From an uncultured Paraglaciecola sp. (GTDB lineage Bacteria; Pseudomonadota; Gammaproteobacteria; Enterobacterales; Alteromonadaceae), in contig CAJQKX010000073.1 of assembly GCA_905479025.1 (NCBI GenBank), forward strand, positions 1-8,277: a DNA stretch of 8,277 nucleotides, given 5' to 3'. The notes under the pieces are model-generated. The model was not told the origin of the DNA. It was given only the letters and a program-made list of their open reading frames with translations, and did not search any database. Positions 6,443 to 8,277 of this stretch are shown here, piece by piece. The position numbers were made by a program, and so were the translations under genes. The first letter of the stretch is position 1. The number at the start of each line of letters is the position of its first letter.

Positions 6443-6861
6443 GTAATTTCCTCATATTGCCAACGTCGTTGATAAAGGCCTTCTCTAATAATCACATTCA
6501 CTTGCCACAAATTAAACCGGTCACGCGTATCATCTTCAATTTCGACACTCAATCGTTTAGGTGGACCCAACCTTTCGAGTAATGTAGCCTCCCACTGATA
6601 ATTTAAGTCGAAAAAACTACCACTGTCACCTTGATCAGAAATTTGTTTCGCAGCGACAATTTTATTACGAATGTTCTCAGTGAGCAGTGGTAGAAGCCCT
6701 GCAATTTTGGCGGCTCTTTCAGCCTTTCTAGAGGCAGTGGCCGATTGATTAAAGGCTTGGGAGGCAATCGCTAAAAACAAAAATAGAATCACACTGGCAA
6801 TGAGGACTTCAATCAGGGTAAAGCCTTTTATTGATTTTATTTGACTAGTTGTGTTGCGCAT
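6430..6861 (-). CDS. gspI: GspI-like minor pseudopilin
   Basis: Minor pseudopilin expected to pair with GspJ and GspK at the pseudopilus tip. From ATG 6861 it has 143 residues: a basic leader ending in KG, then FTLIEVLIASVILFLFLAIA with Phe at +1 and Glu at +5, the standard prepilin peptidase site and helix. The globular part is short and charged, with a GPPKRLSVEIEDD segment (about 99-111) and a strand ending in WQVNVII (about 119-125). Canonical GspI is about 120-130 residues, so this is slightly long. The assignment as GspI rests mainly on order (between an H/G-like and a J-like gene), size and the LIEVLIA-type helix. A TTG codon just upstream of the ATG (6864) would add one residue. The start overlaps the end of the previous gene by 17 bases, and only a weak GGGA ribosome site precedes it. 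Confidence 0.82.
   Translation of the reverse strand: MRNTTSQIKSIKGFTLIEVLIASVILFLFLAIASQAFNQSATASRKAERAAKIAGLLPLLTENIRNKIVAAKQISDQGDSGSFFDLNYQWEATLLERLGPPKRLSVEIEDDTRDRFNLWQVNVIIREGLYQRRWQYEEITWHR
6450..6453 (-). promoter_or_regulatory. Ribosome binding site deciding the TTG start of gspJ
   Basis: GAGG lies 7 bases upstream of TTG 6442, inside the last codons of gspI. Together with the absence of an in-frame ATG before the prepilin cleavage site it fixes the non-standard start. Confidence 0.6.
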
Positions 6862-7288
6862 CAATCACATCCCGATTCACACCGAGCATGTCCGTCATGC
6901 TAAGGGTTTGTTGTTTTTTACCAACAATAATCATCAAATTATTAACAGATGGAAAACCATTAGAATTGATATAAAAAGATAACCTTGGCAGAGTAATATA
7001 CTCATAGGTATAAGCCTTTTCGCCTATGGAAGATTTTATGGTCATGTTTTTTTCCGCCAATACCACTTGATACCCAAAGCCTCGAGCATAGGCCTGAGTG
7101 GTCATTATTTTCAAAGTGTTTCTCAATTCAAGATATTCAATCTTAGCCCTAGATTTATTTAACTCTTTTAAGCTTAATGGTCCGATTAAACCTGCTCCCA
7201 GTGTCATAATCAACACCACAATCATTAATTCGATTAAGGTAAATCCAGAAGGTTTACATTTTATTGAAGCCATTTGCGTTTTTTTCAC
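6845..7288 (-). CDS. gspH: GspH/GspG-like pseudopilin
   Basis: Prepilin-like protein of 147 residues. The leader ends in PSG, followed by FTLIELMIVVLIMTLGAGLIGP: Phe at +1, Glu at +5 and the conserved Pro at mature position 22. The globular part has alternating strands and ends in LSFYINSNGFPSVNNLMIIV with a LGVNRD end. This resembles the GspH/FimT C-terminal pattern (hydrophobic-F, then a G, then strands) more than GspG, whose calcium loop I cannot identify. It is the only pseudopilin gene between gspF and gspI, so it could serve as the major pseudopilin despite its H-like look. GTG at 7288 is chosen because AGG lies 5 bases upstream; ATG at 7273 would give a leader five residues shorter and has no ribosome site. 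The gene starts 6 bases after gspF. Membership in the pseudopilin family is certain, G versus H is not. Confidence 0.85.
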   Translation of the reverse strand: MKKTQMASIKCKPSGFTLIELMIVVLIMTLGAGLIGPLSLKELNKSRAKIEYLELRNTLKIMTTQAYARGFGYQVVLAEKNMTIKSSIGEKAYTYEYITLPRLSFYINSNGFPSVNNLMIIVGKKQQTLSMTDMLGVNRDVIDAQHN

Positions 7289-7294
7289 TCTAAC

Positions 7295-8277
7295 CTATAC
7301 CGCGACATCATTAATCGACATCACGCTAAGCATCATAGTCACCACAACCCCCCCCACAATAAGCCCCATAGTGATAATTAGTAATGGTTCCAATAGCGCA
7401 GTCACACGACTAACCCATTGAGTAAACTCATTGCGGCTACGATCGGCCAACTCACTGAAAATTTGGGTTACTTCACCACTTTCTTCACCGATTTCAATCA
7501 ATGACAAAAACAAGTCCGAAAACAACGTTGTGGCAGCCAGAGCCTCACTAAGGTGAATACCTTTACGAATACTTTCACTAACCCCTTCAAGTTCACGTCT
7601 AATTTCAGTATTAGCAGAGTTTCCCGCACTTAAGCTCACTGCGGTATCCATCGCAATACCAGCCTTAAGTAACAATGACATACTAGAACAAAAACGAATA
7701 CGGTCGCTCATTAGAACAACCGTTCTGACCCCAGGCACTAGTCGTGAACGCTGGTGAAACCAAGCAATCAATTGAGGGTTTTGACGGTTTTGATATATAA
7801 GGGCTGCACCGGCGAGTAAAACAACACCAACATAGACTTGATATGCCATCAGCCAGTCGCTGATCCCCAAAATAATTTGAGTATGTATGGGTAATTGTTC
7901 AGCATCGGCAAATAACACCGCCATTTTAGGCACGATATAATTAAAAATAAACACAACTGACAACATACATACAGCAAAAATAATTACAGGATAGGTAGTT
8001 GCCTGAATAATAGTCTGTCTTAAATCATTTCGAAACTTTAAGTCGCGGGATAAACCCTTAAAAACAGGGCCGAGGGTACCAGACTCTTCACCAATTTTAA
8101 GCAAATTCACATATAGTGAGTCAAACAACGTACTAAAGCTGCCAAAGGCCGCTGAGATGGTGCTGCCGGATTTTAGTTTAAGAGAAATCTGACTCAGCAC
8201 CTCACCGATACCGGTATTTCTTTTCGCCTTGGCAAGTAGTTCAACTGCTTGATCAAACATTACTGCACTTTCAAGTA
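7295..8277 (-). CDS. gspF: GspF inner-membrane platform protein (5' end beyond window)
   Basis: Polytopic inner-membrane protein at the centre of the assembly platform, working with the GspE ATPase to extract and add pseudopilins. The frame is open to the right edge; the first visible residues are LESAV, before an internal Met at 8260. That Met is unlikely to be the true start, because GspF proteins have about 400 residues and the start of the first cytoplasmic domain is missing. The two-fold GspF repeat is plain: a cytoplasmic helical domain ending in GEESG (residues 57-61 from that Met), then a membrane segment (about 91-109) and another (about 140-156). A second domain begins at CSSMSLLLKAGIAMDTAVSL and has GEESG again (258-262), with a final membrane helix (about 288-312). 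A run of eight G lies in the last codons (7348-7355). It is first in the visible operon; gspE is expected upstream, beyond the edge. Confidence 0.93.
   Translation of the reverse strand, partial: LESAVMFDQAVELLAKAKRNTGIGEVLSQISLKLKSGSTISAAFGSFSTLFDSLYVNLLKIGEESGTLGPVFKGLSRDLKFRNDLRQTIIQATTYPVIIFAVCMLSVVFIFNYIVPKMAVLFADAEQLPIHTQIILGISDWLMAYQVYVGVVLLAGAALIYQNRQNPQLIAWFHQRSRLVPGVRTVVLMSDRIRFCSSMSLLLKAGIAMDTAVSLSAGNSANTEIRRELEGVSESIRKGIHLSEALAATTLFSDLFLSLIEIGEESGEVTQIFSELADRSRNEFTQWVSRVTALLEPLLIITMGLIVGGVVVTMMLSVMSINDVAV

Noticed and set aside
7098..7421. Plus-strand 107-codon frame across the gspF/gspH junction
   Set aside because: Antisense to two certain genes, with no recognisable domain.
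418..8277. MSHA or type IV pilus biogenesis operon instead of T2SS
   Set aside because: The GspK-specific motifs, the GspJ-like protein and the F-H-I-J-K-L-M order point to T2SS; there is no major pilin or twitching ATPase gene in view, though the L-M-C-D part is shared architecture.
1..8277. CRISPR arrays, tRNA or rRNA genes, insertion sequences, attachment sites
   Set aside because: None seen: coding genes fill nearly the whole window and no direct-repeat arrays, tRNA-like folds or transposase fragments are visible.

Overview
All recognisable genes in this window lie on the minus strand, so transcription runs from the right edge to the left. The moderately AT-rich composition, the classic proteobacterial type II secretion (T2SS) protein families and the marine-type surface protein at the left edge suggest a gammaproteobacterium, most likely a marine Alteromonadales relative (Paraglaciecola/Glaciecola/Colwellia-like). 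That taxonomic guess is inference; no rRNA or other marker is present.

From 8277 down to 418 there is one tightly packed nine-gene operon for a type II secretion / type IV pilus-like envelope machine. In transcription order it encodes: GspF inner-membrane platform (cut by the window edge); a GspH/GspG-like prepilin; GspI-like and GspJ-like prepilins; a GspK-like tip prepilin; a GspL-like cytoplasmic/bitopic scaffold; a GspM/PilO-like partner; a short GspC/XpsN/PilP-like connector without a PDZ domain; and a GspD secretin made as a lipoprotein. Most neighbours overlap or are 1 to 18 bases apart, and several starts are non-ATG (GTG, TTG) behind good ribosome binding sites. The ATPase GspE is not visible and would be expected just beyond the right edge. 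Only one pseudopilin gene sits between gspF and gspI, where canonical systems have two (G and H).

From 417 to 286 is a 132-base regulatory interval. It holds a candidate sigma70-type promoter, a perfect 16-bp palindrome at the predicted transcription start and a second inverted repeat in the predicted leader. It reads into a gene, cut at base 1, for a protein with a clear Sec signal peptide and a beta-rich, acidic mature N-terminus reminiscent of abundant surface-layer-like proteins of marine Gammaproteobacteria.

The simplest model is a dedicated T2SS variant: the pseudopilus (H, I, J, K) on the F/L/M platform pushes a specific substrate through a self-piloting lipoprotein secretin, and the gene just downstream encodes that substrate, possibly an S-layer-like surface protein. 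The machine parts are well supported; the substrate link rests on gene adjacency and weak resemblance.
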